The translations under genes were made by a program, and so were the position numbers. From the NCBI GenBank assembly GCA_002257045.1, contig NCHD01000057.1, forward strand, positions 1-50,063: 50,063 nt of DNA, in the 5' to 3' direction. The stretch is from Hydrogenophilales bacterium 16-61-112. GTDB taxonomy: Bacteria > Pseudomonadota > Gammaproteobacteria > Burkholderiales > Thiobacillaceae. How positions within the stretch are numbered: position 1 is the first letter of the stretch; each line of letters starts with the position of its first letter. The notes beneath the pieces were generated by a model. The model did not search any database, was not told the DNA's origin, and was given only the letters and a program-made list of their open reading frames with translations. Positions 1 through 8,252 of the stretch are shown one piece after another.

Positions 1-99
1 TGACATCACAAAATAAATGGCGCGATATTGATGCAGGCGGGGGGCTGGGGCAAGATGCGGGGATTGATATTTTTGAGGCTTTTTCTACAGCCTCGTTAG

Positions 100-441
100 T
101 TAAGTTTCACTTGCAATCTCACTCTGAAGTTTTTCCAGCGCATCTAGAATTCGGATGAATTTTTCACCAAAGGGCGTAACCGTATATTCCACGCGCGGAG
201 GGACTTCGCTGTGAGCAACGCGCTCAATGATGCCAAATTCCATGTTTTTGCGCAGGCACTCGTTAAGCACTTTTGTAGTTAAGCCCTCAACATTGCGAAC
301 CATTTGCCCTGGTCGATTGATACCATTTGCCAAGAGTTGATAGACGGTAAGTGACCATTTGCAGCCATAGATGGCCTCCACCATGCGCGCACTCCGTACA
401 TGGGCGGATTTTCTGGAAAAAGTTTTATCTTGGCTGCTCAT
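100..441 (-). CDS. HxlR-family winged-helix transcriptional regulator
   Basis: Predicted small DNA-binding regulator of the HxlR (DUF24) family, 113 residues from the start chosen here. A winged-helix domain fills nearly the whole protein: an early Cys-Lys-Trp motif ([12 protein letters not shown]), a recognition-helix region around '[13 protein letters not shown]', and a wing ending in '[12 protein letters not shown]'. All three are typical of HxlR proteins. A longer reading to 528 is possible, but the Met at 441 gives the usual family length. The gene is divergent from a short-chain dehydrogenase starting at 547. HxlR regulators often control an adjacent divergent oxidoreductase and sense electrophiles or oxidants, sometimes through the N-terminal Cys. 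That the SDR is its target is inference. The pair is more AT-rich than the rest of the window. Confidence 0.88.
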   Translation of the reverse strand: MSSQDKTFSRKSAHVRSARMVEAIYGCKWSLTVYQLLANGINRPGQMVRNVEGLTTKVLNECLRKNMEFGIIERVAHSEVPPRVEYTVTPFGEKFIRILDALEKLQSEIASET

Positions 442-546
442 CAATATGCACCAATAAGTGACTACCGTACCAATTTGTACGTACTTCTCAGCAGGCCACA
501 GAGTTCCATAAGCTACCCGCTCTTGCAACTACCAAGGATGCCTCTG

Positions 547-1314
547 ATGGAAAACATAACTCAACCCTTAGCCCTGATAGTAGGCGGATCCAGTGGAATG
601 GGCTTTGCAGCCGCGAAGCTTTTGTTGGAACGTGACATACACACTGTGATTGTGGGAAACGTGCTGAAAAAGCTGGAGACGGCAAAGCGCGAACTTTCCG
701 CATTTGGCAATATTGAGGCTTTCCAAGCCAATTTATACGAGCCGAACGATGTGCAGTGCGTTGTTGCTTTTGCCGAGAACCACGGCCGCCACATCAAATA
801 CCTGGTGAATGCGGCAGGCTACTTCAAGCCCACGACATTCCTTGAACACACCCACAAGGACTATGACATCTACCTGGATTTGAACCGAGCCTCCTTTTTC
901 ATTTCACAGGCAGTAGCTAAGAACATGGCGGCGAACGGTGGCGGCTCGATTGTGCATATTGGGTCGATGTGGGCAAAACAAGCTATTAAAGCGACGCCTT
1001 CCTCTGCCTATTCGATGGCGAAGGCAGGATTGCACGCACTCACGCAACACATGGCGATGGAGCTGGCTGACCACAATATTCGGGTAAACGCAGTTTCACC
1101 AGCCGTGGTTAAAACGCCTATTTACGAGTCATTTATTGACCCAAGTAAAATTGACGAAACACTTGCTACATTCAACGGCTTTCATCCGATTGGTCGGATT
1201 GGCACACCAGAGGACGTTGCTAAAACCATTGCCTTTCTCCTCGGTGACGATGCCAGCTGGGTGACCGGTGCAATTTGGGATGTCGACGGCGGGGTCTTGG
1301 CTGGACGTAACTAA
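547..1314 (+). CDS. SDR-family NAD(P)-dependent oxidoreductase
   Basis: Classical short-chain dehydrogenase/reductase of about 255 residues. The N-terminal Rossmann nucleotide-binding motif reads [12 protein letters not shown], an NAG-type motif (VNAAGYF) follows in mid-protein, and the catalytic Ser...Tyr-x-x-x-Lys appears as IGSMW...YSMAKAG. The C-terminus has the common '[12 protein letters not shown]' block. The start at 547 was preferred because AAGGA lies about eight bases upstream; ATG 538 is an alternative, and the longer reading from 400 would run through the promoter region of the divergent HxlR gene. Substrate cannot be deduced. Likely co-regulated with the HxlR gene. Lower GC than neighbours suggests acquisition with that regulator. 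Confidence 0.9.
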   Translation: MENITQPLALIVGGSSGMGFAAAKLLLERDIHTVIVGNVLKKLETAKRELSAFGNIEAFQANLYEPNDVQCVVAFAENHGRHIKYLVNAAGYFKPTTFLEHTHKDYDIYLDLNRASFFISQAVAKNMAANGGGSIVHIGSMWAKQAIKATPSSAYSMAKAGLHALTQHMAMELADHNIRVNAVSPAVVKTPIYESFIDPSKIDETLATFNGFHPIGRIGTPEDVAKTIAFLLGDDASWVTGAIWDVDGGVLAGRN

Positions 1315-1363
1315 AACACTCAGGGTAGTTGGCTTTACGTACCCACCCCTCCTTGGTCCTGAA

Positions 1364-1425
1364 ATATAACGTGGGGCTAAGGGACGGTGCGCTTTTGCGT
1401 CGCCCTCTCGAATGCAATGTTATGG
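1364..1425. repeat. Imperfect attC-like inverted repeat after the SDR gene
   Basis: Outer arms ATATAAC (1364-1370) and GTTATGG (1419-1425) are partly complementary. They enclose an imperfect GC-rich stem around a TTTT loop (GTGCGC..GCGTCG). The size and the RYYYAAC/GTTRRRY-like ends resemble an integron attC site, and it marks the change from AT-rich to GC-rich DNA. The inner pairing is poor, no integrase is present, and the right arm overlaps the stop codon of the next gene, so this is a weak call. Confidence 0.22.
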
Positions 1426-2259
1426 CTGGGGTTTCTCATACCTTGCCGACTCCCAAACATGGAGTGCCTGTTTGCGGGTTTCCCCCCAGTGGTAGCCACC
1501 CAACTTGCCACTTTGCTGGATGACGCGGTGGCAGGGGATCAGGATCGCGACAGGGTTTGCGCCTACAGCTTGTCCCACGGCTCTGGCCGAACCTGGATGG
1601 CCGATTGCGGTTGCTATCTGGCTATAGCTCGCCACTTTTGCCGGCGGGATCTGCAACAAGGCTTTCCACACGCTGATCTGAAAATTCGTTCCGGAAACAT
1701 GCAATGACAAGGGGCGATCCAGTTTCTTTTCTTCGCCGAACATGGTCTTGATCACGGCAAGCGTACGTTGACGATTTTCATGCACCGTCGCATGTGGCCA
1801 CTTTTTATGTAAATCATGCAGGTGGCGATCGGCCTCCGCGTGCGCCAGGAACGCAAAACTACAGATGCCTCTGGGCGTGATGGCAATGAAAGCCTCGCCA
1901 AAGGGTGTGTCATGTACGGCATATTCAAGCGCCAAACCCGCGCCCCCCAGCTTGTATTCGCCGGGGGTAACCGCTTCCAGATGAACGAAGTGGTCATACA
2001 GCCGCGAACCACTGCTTAAACCCAGGGTGTCCGACACTTCAAGCAGCGGCTTCGACTCGCTCAGCAATTGCTTGGCGCGCTCCAGCGTGAGCACTTGCAA
2101 GAACCGTTTGGGGGTCACGCCCGCCCAGCGGCTGAAAAGTCGCTGGAAGTGGAAGGGGCTCAGGTGTAAATGCTGCGCGATTTCTTGCAGGGAGGGTTGA
2201 CTGTTTACCCGGTTGGCGATGAAAGAAATGGCTTCAGCTATGCGGTCATAGTCAGACAT
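1420..2259 (-). CDS. ada: Ada-like AraC regulator fused to O6-methylguanine-DNA methyltransferase
   Basis: Bifunctional alkylation-repair protein of 279 residues. Residues 1-105 form an AraC-type double helix-turn-helix (QPSLQEIAQHLHLSPFHFQRLF and the second HTH near 'LEVSDTLGLSS'). Residues about 115-275 form an Ogt/AGT domain with the alkyl-acceptor motif IPCHRVI and the following 'GGYHWGETRKQALHVWE' segment. The Cys of PCHR accepts methyl groups from O6-methylguanine. The N-terminal zinc-binding AdaA domain of E. coli Ada, whose Cys accepts methylphosphotriester groups and switches on transcription, is absent. This is the short AraC-Ogt form common in proteobacteria, so how it would activate transcription is unclear. 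It precedes an SDR gene on the same strand. Confidence 0.93.
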   Translation of the reverse strand: MSDYDRIAEAISFIANRVNSQPSLQEIAQHLHLSPFHFQRLFSRWAGVTPKRFLQVLTLERAKQLLSESKPLLEVSDTLGLSSGSRLYDHFVHLEAVTPGEYKLGGAGLALEYAVHDTPFGEAFIAITPRGICSFAFLAHAEADRHLHDLHKKWPHATVHENRQRTLAVIKTMFGEEKKLDRPLSLHVSGTNFQISVWKALLQIPPAKVASYSQIATAIGHPGSARAVGQAVGANPVAILIPCHRVIQQSGKLGGYHWGETRKQALHVWESARYEKPQP

Positions 2260-2293
2260 CGGTATTTACCATGGCATGTAGACAAGGGCCTGT

Positions 2294-3058
2294 TCAGGTT
2301 CGATTGATGGAAACCCCGCCGTCAGCCAGCAGCGCCGATCCGGTGGTGAAGCTCGATGCGTCGGATGCGAGGTAGAGGGCCGATTTTGCGATCTCTTCCG
2401 GCAACGCCATACGCTTCAGGGCATGAAGTCCCTGCACGAAGGCTAATGTGTCGGGTGTATTGGCGAACGCCCGACCCATTGGGGTATCCGTGCCGCCCGG
2501 CAGGAGAGCGTTCACCCGGATTCCTTTGGGACCAAATTCGGCAGCGAGCGTCTGCGTGAGGCCGATGATCCCGGCTTTGCTCGCGGCATAGGCTGCCATG
2601 CCTGGCAGACCTACGGTGTAACCGACGAATGTCGACGTGAAGATCAGGGATCCGCCGTTCCGGTCAAGCATCGCGGGAAGCTGATACTTCGCGCCGAGGA
2701 AAGCGCTCGTCAGATTCGTCCTGATCGTGTCCTCCCACCCCGAGAGCGACACATCGGGCGTGGCGTTCATCTCGCCGGTCGTGCCCGCGTTATTGAAGGC
2801 CACATCGAGGCCGCCGAAGCGCTCTATGGCCAGTTCGACCAGGGCCTTCGCGAAGGCCTCGTCCTGGATGTCGCCGGCAAGTGCGACGGCATGACCGCCC
2901 GCCTGGGTGATTTCCTCGACGAGTGCGTCAAGTTCCGGTTGGCGTCGCGCGGCGATGACAAGCTTGGCACCCTCTCGGGCGAATAGTTTTGCTGTTGCAT
3001 AACCGATCCCGGAACTTGCGCCGGTGATCAGGGCGACCTTGTTGGGCAGTGCAGACAT
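2294..3058 (-). CDS. SDR-family oxidoreductase (FabG-like)
   Basis: Short-chain dehydrogenase of 254 residues. Visible are the TGASSGIG nucleotide-binding motif near residue 13, the D-x-x motif 'LAGDIQDEAF', NNAGTTG, the catalytic Ser/Tyr/Lys (FTSTF...YAASKAG) and the C-terminal 'FTTGSALLADGGVS'. The start at 3058 (MSALPN) is preferred over a 13-residue longer reading because AGAGG lies at ribosome-binding distance. It lies 34 bp downstream of the Ada-like gene on the minus strand. Family membership is certain; the substrate is not. Such proteins are often annotated as glucose 1-dehydrogenase or 3-oxoacyl-ACP reductase without biochemical support. Confidence 0.92.
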   Translation of the reverse strand: MSALPNKVALITGASSGIGYATAKLFAREGAKLVIAARRQPELDALVEEITQAGGHAVALAGDIQDEAFAKALVELAIERFGGLDVAFNNAGTTGEMNATPDVSLSGWEDTIRTNLTSAFLGAKYQLPAMLDRNGGSLIFTSTFVGYTVGLPGMAAYAASKAGIIGLTQTLAAEFGPKGIRVNALLPGGTDTPMGRAFANTPDTLAFVQGLHALKRMALPEEIAKSALYLASDASSFTTGSALLADGGVSINRT

Positions 3059-3219
3059 TTGGCGAAACCTCTCATGGTTTGATTGTCGTCCTGGCAAGAA
3101 CTTGTCCCAGTACGAGTGAACTATGGTGCTTTAAACACCCGCCTGCGACCCGTATCTTGCTATGTTTGAACCATGAGGTATTCGCTTAAGGTGGGCAGCT
3201 CACGCTCGGGTCCACCCGG

Positions 3220-5691
3220 TCAACCCAACGCCCGGATCGACTGCATCGGCGGCACGCGGGTGATGTGCCGTGTGGTGAGCCAGCCGCTCAGACCCACCAG
3301 CAGCGCACCGGCAGTCGGCAGCACAAGCCACAGCCAGGGGTGCAGACGCAGCGGCAGCTCGAACAGGCGCTGGGCAATCAGCGCCATGGCAATTTCGGCA
3401 CAGGCACTGGCGAGCAGGCCAGCCAGCAATCCCAGGGCGATGAACTCGCTCCACAGGCTTTTGGCCAGATAGGCACGTTGTGCGCCCAGGGTGCGCAGCA
3501 GCACGGCTTCCTGCTGGCGGGCATCGAGGCTGGCCAGCAGCGTAGCGACGACGACGGCCATGCCGGCGGCAAGCAAAAAACCCAGCAGCAGCTGGATCGC
3601 GCCGATGATCTGCGCGAACACGGCTTCAATGTTGGCGATGACTTTATCCAGCGCGAGCACGGTGATGCCAGGAAAGGCCTTGACGAAGCCAGGCAGAACG
3701 CCGGCCTGGTTAGCCGGAACGTGGACGCTGGCGATGGCGCTGGCGGGCAGGGTGTCGAGCTGGCCGGGGGCGAAGATGACGAAGAAGTTGGGCTGCATCG
3801 AGTCCCACTTCACGCTGCGGATGCTGCCGATGCGTGCCGTGAGCATCTGGTCGCCGATCTGGAAGCCGAGCGTGTCGCCGACGGCCAGATTGAGCTGTTC
3901 GGCCATGCCGGACTCGACCGAGATGACGGCATCGCGCTGATTGCCGTGCCACTGTCCGGCGAGCACGGCGTTGTTGGCGGGCAGGGTGGCGGTCCAGGTG
4001 AGGTTGAGCTCGCGCCGCAGCGAGGGGTTGTCGCGGTCTTCCGGCGGCAGGGTGGCGGCGATGGGTGAGCCATTTTTGTTCACCAGGCGGCCGCGCACCA
4101 TGGGATACAGCGCGGACGCCTGCAGCTGGTTCTGCCGCAGGAATGCCGTGACGTCGGCCTGCTGCTGCGGCGCGATATTCACCAGAAAATAATTCGGCGC
4201 ATCGGGCGGCAGCTGGGCGCGCCAGCTGTCGACGAGGTCGCTGCGCACCAGCGCCAGCAGGGCGACGAGGAACAGCGCGAGGGTGAAGGCACCGAGCTGC
4301 ACGGTGCTGTCGAAGCGGTGGCGCAGCAGTTGCGCCAGGCCAAAACGCAGTGGGCCATGGCTGAGTTTTTGCACTGCTTGTCCGCCCAGCAGCGCCAGCC
4401 GGGCGAGCAGGAACAGCACGCCGGCCAGCCCTGCCAGCGCGCCGACGAAGACGGCCACCAGTCTGGCATCGCCAGCGACCCACGCCACCAGCCCCAGCAG
4501 GGCGCTGCCGCTGACGGCGATGCTGATCCAGGCCGCCAGCGGCAGCGGCGGCAGTTCGCGCCGCAACACCCGCAGCGGCGACACGCGGATCAGGCGCATC
4601 AGCGCGGGCAGGCTGGCGCCCGCCAATGCCAGCAGGCCGCTGACCAACGCCACGCCGACAGGCGCGAGGCCGAGCGCGGGCAGGCGGGTGGCGGCGTCGG
4701 GCAGCACCATCAGCGCCAGCACCTGCTGCATCATCGCGCCGATCGCCACACCGAGCAGGCTGCCGAGCAGCCCCAGCGTCAGTAGCTGGACGGCATAGAG
4801 CGTGCGCAGCTGCGCCGTGGTGGCGCCCATGCAGCGCAGCAGCGCGGCCTGATCGTAATGGCGCAGCGCGTGTCGATGCGCGGCGATGGCAATGGCGGCC
4901 ACCGACAGCAGCAGGCTGATCAGCGCGGTGAGCTGGATGTAACGGTCGGCGTTGGCGAACGCGCCGCGCACGGTTTCCACGCCCTCGCGCGAGCCGACGA
5001 GGCGCTGGGTGCTGTCGAGCGTGGGCTTCAGTGCTGCGCTGAACGCGGCCAGCGGTTTGGGTTCGCCGGCGAACTGGTACAGATAGCTGACGCGGCTGCC
5101 AGGCTGCAGCACGCGGGTGGCAGCCATTTCGTCGGCACGCAGGAACACGCGCGGCGCGAGGCCGAACACGCCGCCGAGCTGGCCGGGCTCTTGGGCCACC
5201 ACGCCAGCGATGCGGAAGCGCATTTCGCCGATCTGCACGCGGTCGCCGACCTGCGCATTCAGCAGCGGCAGCAGCGAGGCGTCGACATAAATCGCACCAG
5301 GCGGCGGTTGCGCCGGGCGCACCATGCCGGGCTCGAACGGCCGTGCGGCGATGCGCACACTGCCGCGCAAGGGGTAGGCCGCGTCGACCGCGCGCAGGGT
5401 GGCAAGCTGGAAGGCATCGCCCCTGGCGACCATGCTGGTGAACTCGATGGCGCTGCTGGTGGTGAGCGTGTGCTGCGGCCAGCGCGTGATCGGACGCGGG
5501 CTGCTGACCAGCAGGTCGGCGCCGAGAAAGCCTGCGCCCTGTTCGCTCATCGCGCGCTTCAGGCGGTCGCCGAGAAAGCCGGTGGTGGCGACGCTGCCGA
5601 CGCCGATGATGAGCGCCAGCAGCAGCACGCGCCATTCGCCGTTCGCGCGTTCGCGGCGCAACAACCAGAGGCCGAGCCGGGCAAAGCTCAT
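3220..5691 (-). CDS. ybbP: FtsX-like ABC transporter permease (YbbP type)
   Basis: Large inner-membrane permease of 823 residues. An N-terminal transmembrane segment (about 23-42) is followed by a periplasmic MacB-like domain. A first FtsX bundle lies near 255-350, further transmembrane segments near 385-430 and 465-485, a second periplasmic domain near 490-680, and a C-terminal FtsX bundle near 700-815. This duplicated layout with about ten helices is that of YbbP/LolC-like permeases. Its first codons overlap the last codons of the ATPase gene (ATGA at 5688-5691), so the two are translationally coupled and probably form one exporter. By analogy with the ybbA-ybbP-tesA group it may move lipophilic or envelope molecules; the substrate is not known from sequence. 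Confidence 0.9.
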   Translation of the reverse strand: MSFARLGLWLLRRERANGEWRVLLLALIIGVGSVATTGFLGDRLKRAMSEQGAGFLGADLLVSSPRPITRWPQHTLTTSSAIEFTSMVARGDAFQLATLRAVDAAYPLRGSVRIAARPFEPGMVRPAQPPPGAIYVDASLLPLLNAQVGDRVQIGEMRFRIAGVVAQEPGQLGGVFGLAPRVFLRADEMAATRVLQPGSRVSYLYQFAGEPKPLAAFSAALKPTLDSTQRLVGSREGVETVRGAFANADRYIQLTALISLLLSVAAIAIAAHRHALRHYDQAALLRCMGATTAQLRTLYAVQLLTLGLLGSLLGVAIGAMMQQVLALMVLPDAATRLPALGLAPVGVALVSGLLALAGASLPALMRLIRVSPLRVLRRELPPLPLAAWISIAVSGSALLGLVAWVAGDARLVAVFVGALAGLAGVLFLLARLALLGGQAVQKLSHGPLRFGLAQLLRHRFDSTVQLGAFTLALFLVALLALVRSDLVDSWRAQLPPDAPNYFLVNIAPQQQADVTAFLRQNQLQASALYPMVRGRLVNKNGSPIAATLPPEDRDNPSLRRELNLTWTATLPANNAVLAGQWHGNQRDAVISVESGMAEQLNLAVGDTLGFQIGDQMLTARIGSIRSVKWDSMQPNFFVIFAPGQLDTLPASAIASVHVPANQAGVLPGFVKAFPGITVLALDKVIANIEAVFAQIIGAIQLLLGFLLAAGMAVVVATLLASLDARQQEAVLLRTLGAQRAYLAKSLWSEFIALGLLAGLLASACAEIAMALIAQRLFELPLRLHPWLWLVLPTAGALLVGLSGWLTTRHITRVPPMQSIRALG

Positions 5692-6392
5692 GCTGCAGCA
5701 GCCTTGTTCACGTGACCGGCGACCAGATGAATCCGCCGCTGGCAGCGCGCCGCCAGCGCGTCGTCGTGGGTGACCAGAATGAGCGTGGTGTGGGCGGAGG
5801 CGTTGAGCTCGAACAACAGGTCGATGATGCGTGCGCCGGTGTCGGCATCGAGGTTGCCGGTGGGTTCGTCGGCAAACACGATTTCCGGATCGGTGGCGAA
5901 GGCGCGCGCCAGCGCGATGCGCTGCTGCTCGCCGCCCGACAGCTGGCGTGGGGTGTGGCCGGCGCGCGCGGTGAGGCCGACGCGGTCGAGCCAGTGGCTG
6001 GCGCGCTCGCGGGCGTCGGCGCGGCCCGCCAGTTCCAGCGGCAGCAGGATGTTTTCCAGCGCGGTCAGCGCAGGCAACAATTGAAACGACTGGAACACGA
6101 AGCCGATGCGCCCGGCACGCAGGCGGGCGCGGGCGTCTTCGTCGAGCGCGTTCAGGTTCTGGCCGAGCAGGAACAGTTCGCCGCTGCTGGGCTGGTCGAG
6201 TCCCGCCAGCAGCCCGAGCAGGGTCGACTTGCCGGAGCCCGACGCACCAGTGATGGCCAAGGTTTCACCGGCTTTGACGGCAAGCTCGACATCGCTGAGG
6301 ATGACGAGCTTGCCGTCGGCGGTCGCAACGCGCTGGGACAGGGCGCGTGCAGCGACGACGGGGAACTGGGCAGGGGCGGAAGAGGTCATCAA
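5688..6392 (-). CDS. ybbA: ABC transporter ATP-binding protein (YbbA/LolD type)
   Basis: ATPase subunit of 234 residues. Walker A is GASGSGKST (about 51-59), the Q-loop lies in 'FVFQSFQLLPALTALENI', the signature is LSGGEQQRIALARA, and Walker B is IVFADEPTGNLD followed by the switch His in 'LILVTHD'. The TGNLD extension marks the MacB/LolD/YbbA subgroup that pairs with FtsX-type permeases. It overlaps the permease gene by four bases. It is divergent from a tesA remnant starting at 6418, 25 bp away. E. coli has the same ybbA-tesA divergent arrangement, which supports the YbbA assignment. Confidence 0.94.
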   Translation of the reverse strand: MMTSSAPAQFPVVAARALSQRVATADGKLVILSDVELAVKAGETLAITGASGSGKSTLLGLLAGLDQPSSGELFLLGQNLNALDEDARARLRAGRIGFVFQSFQLLPALTALENILLPLELAGRADARERASHWLDRVGLTARAGHTPRQLSGGEQQRIALARAFATDPEIVFADEPTGNLDADTGARIIDLLFELNASAHTTLILVTHDDALAARCQRRIHLVAGHVNKAAAA

Positions 6393-6417
6393 GCGGGTGT
6401 CGGGTTAAGGTGAATCA

Positions 6418-6934
6418 ATGAATTATCGTGTCTGCTTGTTGCTGTTGTGGGGATTGCCTGGATGGGCGGTCGCCAGTTCGTGCTCGTTGTTGATCGTCGG
6501 CGACAGCCTGAGTTCCGGCTATGGTCTGGCGCCGGGCACCAGTTGGGTGGCGAAACTCGATGCGCGGCTGAAAAAATCCGCTCCCGACTGGCGCGTGGTC
6601 AACGCCAGCGTGAGCGGCGACACCACGCAAAACGGCGTGCAACGGCTGCAGCCTGCGCTGGATCGGCAACGCCCGCAAGGCGTGCTGATCGAACTCGGCG
6701 GCAACGACGCCCTGCGCGGCATTCCGCCGGCCGAGATCAAACGCAATCTGCAAACCCTGATTCGCCAGTCCAGGGCGGCGGGCGCCTGGGTGGTGCTGTT
6801 CGACGTGCCCGTGCTGCCGAATTACGGCAAGCCCTATGCCCATCCACCCGAACGAAGCAGCACAGGCGCGGATGCTCGACGCGGTGTGGCCGACGCTGCA
6901 GCCGGAACTGCGCTGTCCGGTGAAAAAGCCATGA
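6418..6934 (+). pseudogene. tesA: tesA-like GDSL lysophospholipase/thioesterase with internal deletion and frame break
   Basis: Remnant of a periplasmic SGNH/GDSL esterase (TesA, acyl-CoA thioesterase I / arylesterase). It has a signal peptide (about 1-20), the GDS nucleophile (Ser30), the block II Gly region and the oxyanion Asn in GGNDALRG. After 'PVLPNYGKPYA' (6840) the frame leaves the family. The C-terminal block resumes at 6842 in another frame as 'IHPNEAAQARMLDAVWP' and ends at the TGA 6932-6934. The 35-40 residues normally between these blocks, including the catalytic Asp of the DGIHPN motif, are absent. The protein made from this start instead reads into ychJ. Unless this is an assembly error, esterase activity should be lost. 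Confidence 0.85.
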
Positions 6935-7314
6935 GCGACGCGACGTGTCCCTGCGGTTCGGGACGCACGCTGTCTGCCTGCTGCGGCCGCTACCACGAGG
7001 GCGAGCCGGCGCCGGACGCCGAAGCCCTGATGCGCTCGCGCTACAGCGCCTACGTGCTGGGACTGGAGGCCTATTTGAACGCGACCTGGCACCCCGATAG
7101 CCGTCCCGCAAGCCTGGCGCTCGATGCCCCGCCGCGTCCGCAATGGCTCGGTCTGGCGATCCGGTCGCACACGCAGCAGGACGATCGGCACGCGACGGTG
7201 GAATTCGTGGCGCGCTACAAGCTGAATGGCCGTGCGTTCAAGCAGCATGAAGTGAGCCGGTTCCAGAAGGTGGCGGGGCGCTGGCTGTATGTCGACGGCG
7301 AGACCGGCGAATAA
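6931..7314 (+). CDS. ychJ: YchJ-family (UPF0225) SEC-C motif protein
   Basis: Protein of 127 residues with an N-terminal cysteine cluster CPCGSGRTLSACCG, the metal-binding SEC-C type motif, followed by the YchJ/UPF0225 core 'EALMRSRYSAYVLG' and 'SRFQKVAGRWLYVDG'. The function of the family is not established; the SEC-C part binds zinc. The start at 6931 is the natural one because ATGA overlaps the ancestral tesA stop, indicating a former tesA-ychJ operon. Because of the deletion in tesA, the tesA start is now in frame with this gene, so a 298-residue hybrid with an exported front end could be produced as well as the normal protein. Confidence 0.88.
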   Translation: MSDATCPCGSGRTLSACCGRYHEGEPAPDAEALMRSRYSAYVLGLEAYLNATWHPDSRPASLALDAPPRPQWLGLAIRSHTQQDDRHATVEFVARYKLNGRAFKQHEVSRFQKVAGRWLYVDGETGE

Positions 7315-7361
7315 ACAGCACACCCGGGTACTGGCTGGCCGACGCGCTGCGCCTAATCAAC

Positions 7362-7394
7362 CCAGGCGTGCCGAATCCGGCTCCAGGCGTGCCG
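7362..7394. repeat. 12-bp direct repeat between ychJ and the Fnr-like gene
   Basis: CCAGGCGTGCCG occurs at 7362-7373 and again at 7383-7394, just before the stop codon of the minus-strand regulator. It is a simple short duplication with no evident hairpin or T-tract, and its role is unknown. Confidence 0.6.
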
Positions 7395-7395
7395 C

Positions 7396-8130
7396 TCAGA
7401 TCAGCGGGCGTCCGCGCAGGGGCAGGGCGTAATAATCGGCCAGGCGGTTGATCGCTGCGGGGTTGGTGAGCTTGAGTCGCCCGCTTTTGAGCGTATAGAG
7501 CCCGGCAGCCTGCAAGCGCTTCAGCGTTTTATTGGTGTGCACCAGCGACAGCCCCAGGGCGTCGGCAATGTGCTGCTGGTTGAGCGGCATCTGCACCCCG
7601 TCCGGGCTCCCCAGGCCGATGCTTTCAGCGCGCTTGAACAGGTGGACCAACAGCATCGCGATGCGCTCGGCCGCCGAGCGCCGTCCGACCGACAGCAGGT
7701 TTTCATCAACGATCAGTTCTTCGTGAGCACTGATCCAGGTGATATCGAAGCCCAACGCCGGATGGCTGCGATACAAGTCCCACAAGCGCTTGCTGGGGAA
7801 TTCGCACAGCATGCTATCCGTCAGCGCCTCCACGCCGTGAGGCGAGGGCTGGCCGAGCTGATCCTGCAGGCCGATGAAATCCCCGGGTAACAGAAAATTG
7901 AGAATCTGCCGGCGTCCGTCATTGAGCGTGCGAAAGCGGAACGCCCAGCCCGACATCAGGGTAAAGAGTTCACCGGTATGGTCGCCTTCTCGCCTGATCG
8001 CGTTGCCTGCGGCCACGGCGACCTGACGTTTCCTGAAGGACTGGATGAAGGCAATCTCTGCCTCGGTGTTGGCCGAGAAGGCGTCGGTGACGCGCAACGG
8101 GCAGGATCGGCAGGGCGTTTCAGGTGGCAT
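7396..8130 (-). CDS. Crp/Fnr-family transcriptional regulator with Fnr-like cysteines
   Basis: 244 residues. An N-terminal cAMP-binding-like beta-roll (about 30-135) is followed by a dimerisation helix and a Crp-type winged helix-turn-helix (about 165-230; recognition helix region 'QQHIADALGLSLVHTNKTLKRL'). Two Cys lie in a CRSCPLR motif (Cys7, Cys10). A third, Cys109 in 'MLCEFP', aligns with the fourth cluster ligand of E. coli FNR (VCEIPF). The expected third N-terminal Cys is replaced by Asp16. A three-Cys/Asp 4Fe-4S centre is conceivable, but the sequence does not prove a cluster. Role: probably oxygen-, redox- or NO-responsive control; targets unknown. It is separated by about 120 bp from the divergent BLUF gene. 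Confidence 0.9.
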   Translation of the reverse strand: MPPETPCRSCPLRVTDAFSANTEAEIAFIQSFRKRQVAVAAGNAIRREGDHTGELFTLMSGWAFRFRTLNDGRRQILNFLLPGDFIGLQDQLGQPSPHGVEALTDSMLCEFPSKRLWDLYRSHPALGFDITWISAHEELIVDENLLSVGRRSAAERIAMLLVHLFKRAESIGLGSPDGVQMPLNQQHIADALGLSLVHTNKTLKRLQAAGLYTLKSGRLKLTNPAAINRLADYYALPLRGRPLI

Positions 8131-8252
8131 GCTGGCCTCGCTTGGAGTCAGGCCATGCCTGGTATGGAGTTGTCTGCATGGCCACTATGTCTTAGTTAAT
8201 TGTGATGTGTTCGCCTGTCCGGTAATTTGTCGTTTACTTTTACGGAGCCGTC

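Noticed and set aside
3-158. Open frame at the left edge on the plus strand, possibly the end of an upstream gene
   Set aside because: It overlaps the coding end of the HxlR gene by about 58 bases, shows no recognisable domain and cannot be judged without upstream sequence.
3710-5635. 641-codon open frame on the minus strand inside the FtsX-type permease gene
   Set aside because: Arg/Ala/Pro-rich shadow of the permease in another frame, a common result of high GC; no domain visible.
6447-6923. Overlapping 158-codon frame within the tesA remnant
   Set aside because: Arg-rich shadow; the true tesA C-terminal block is in a third frame (6842-6934).
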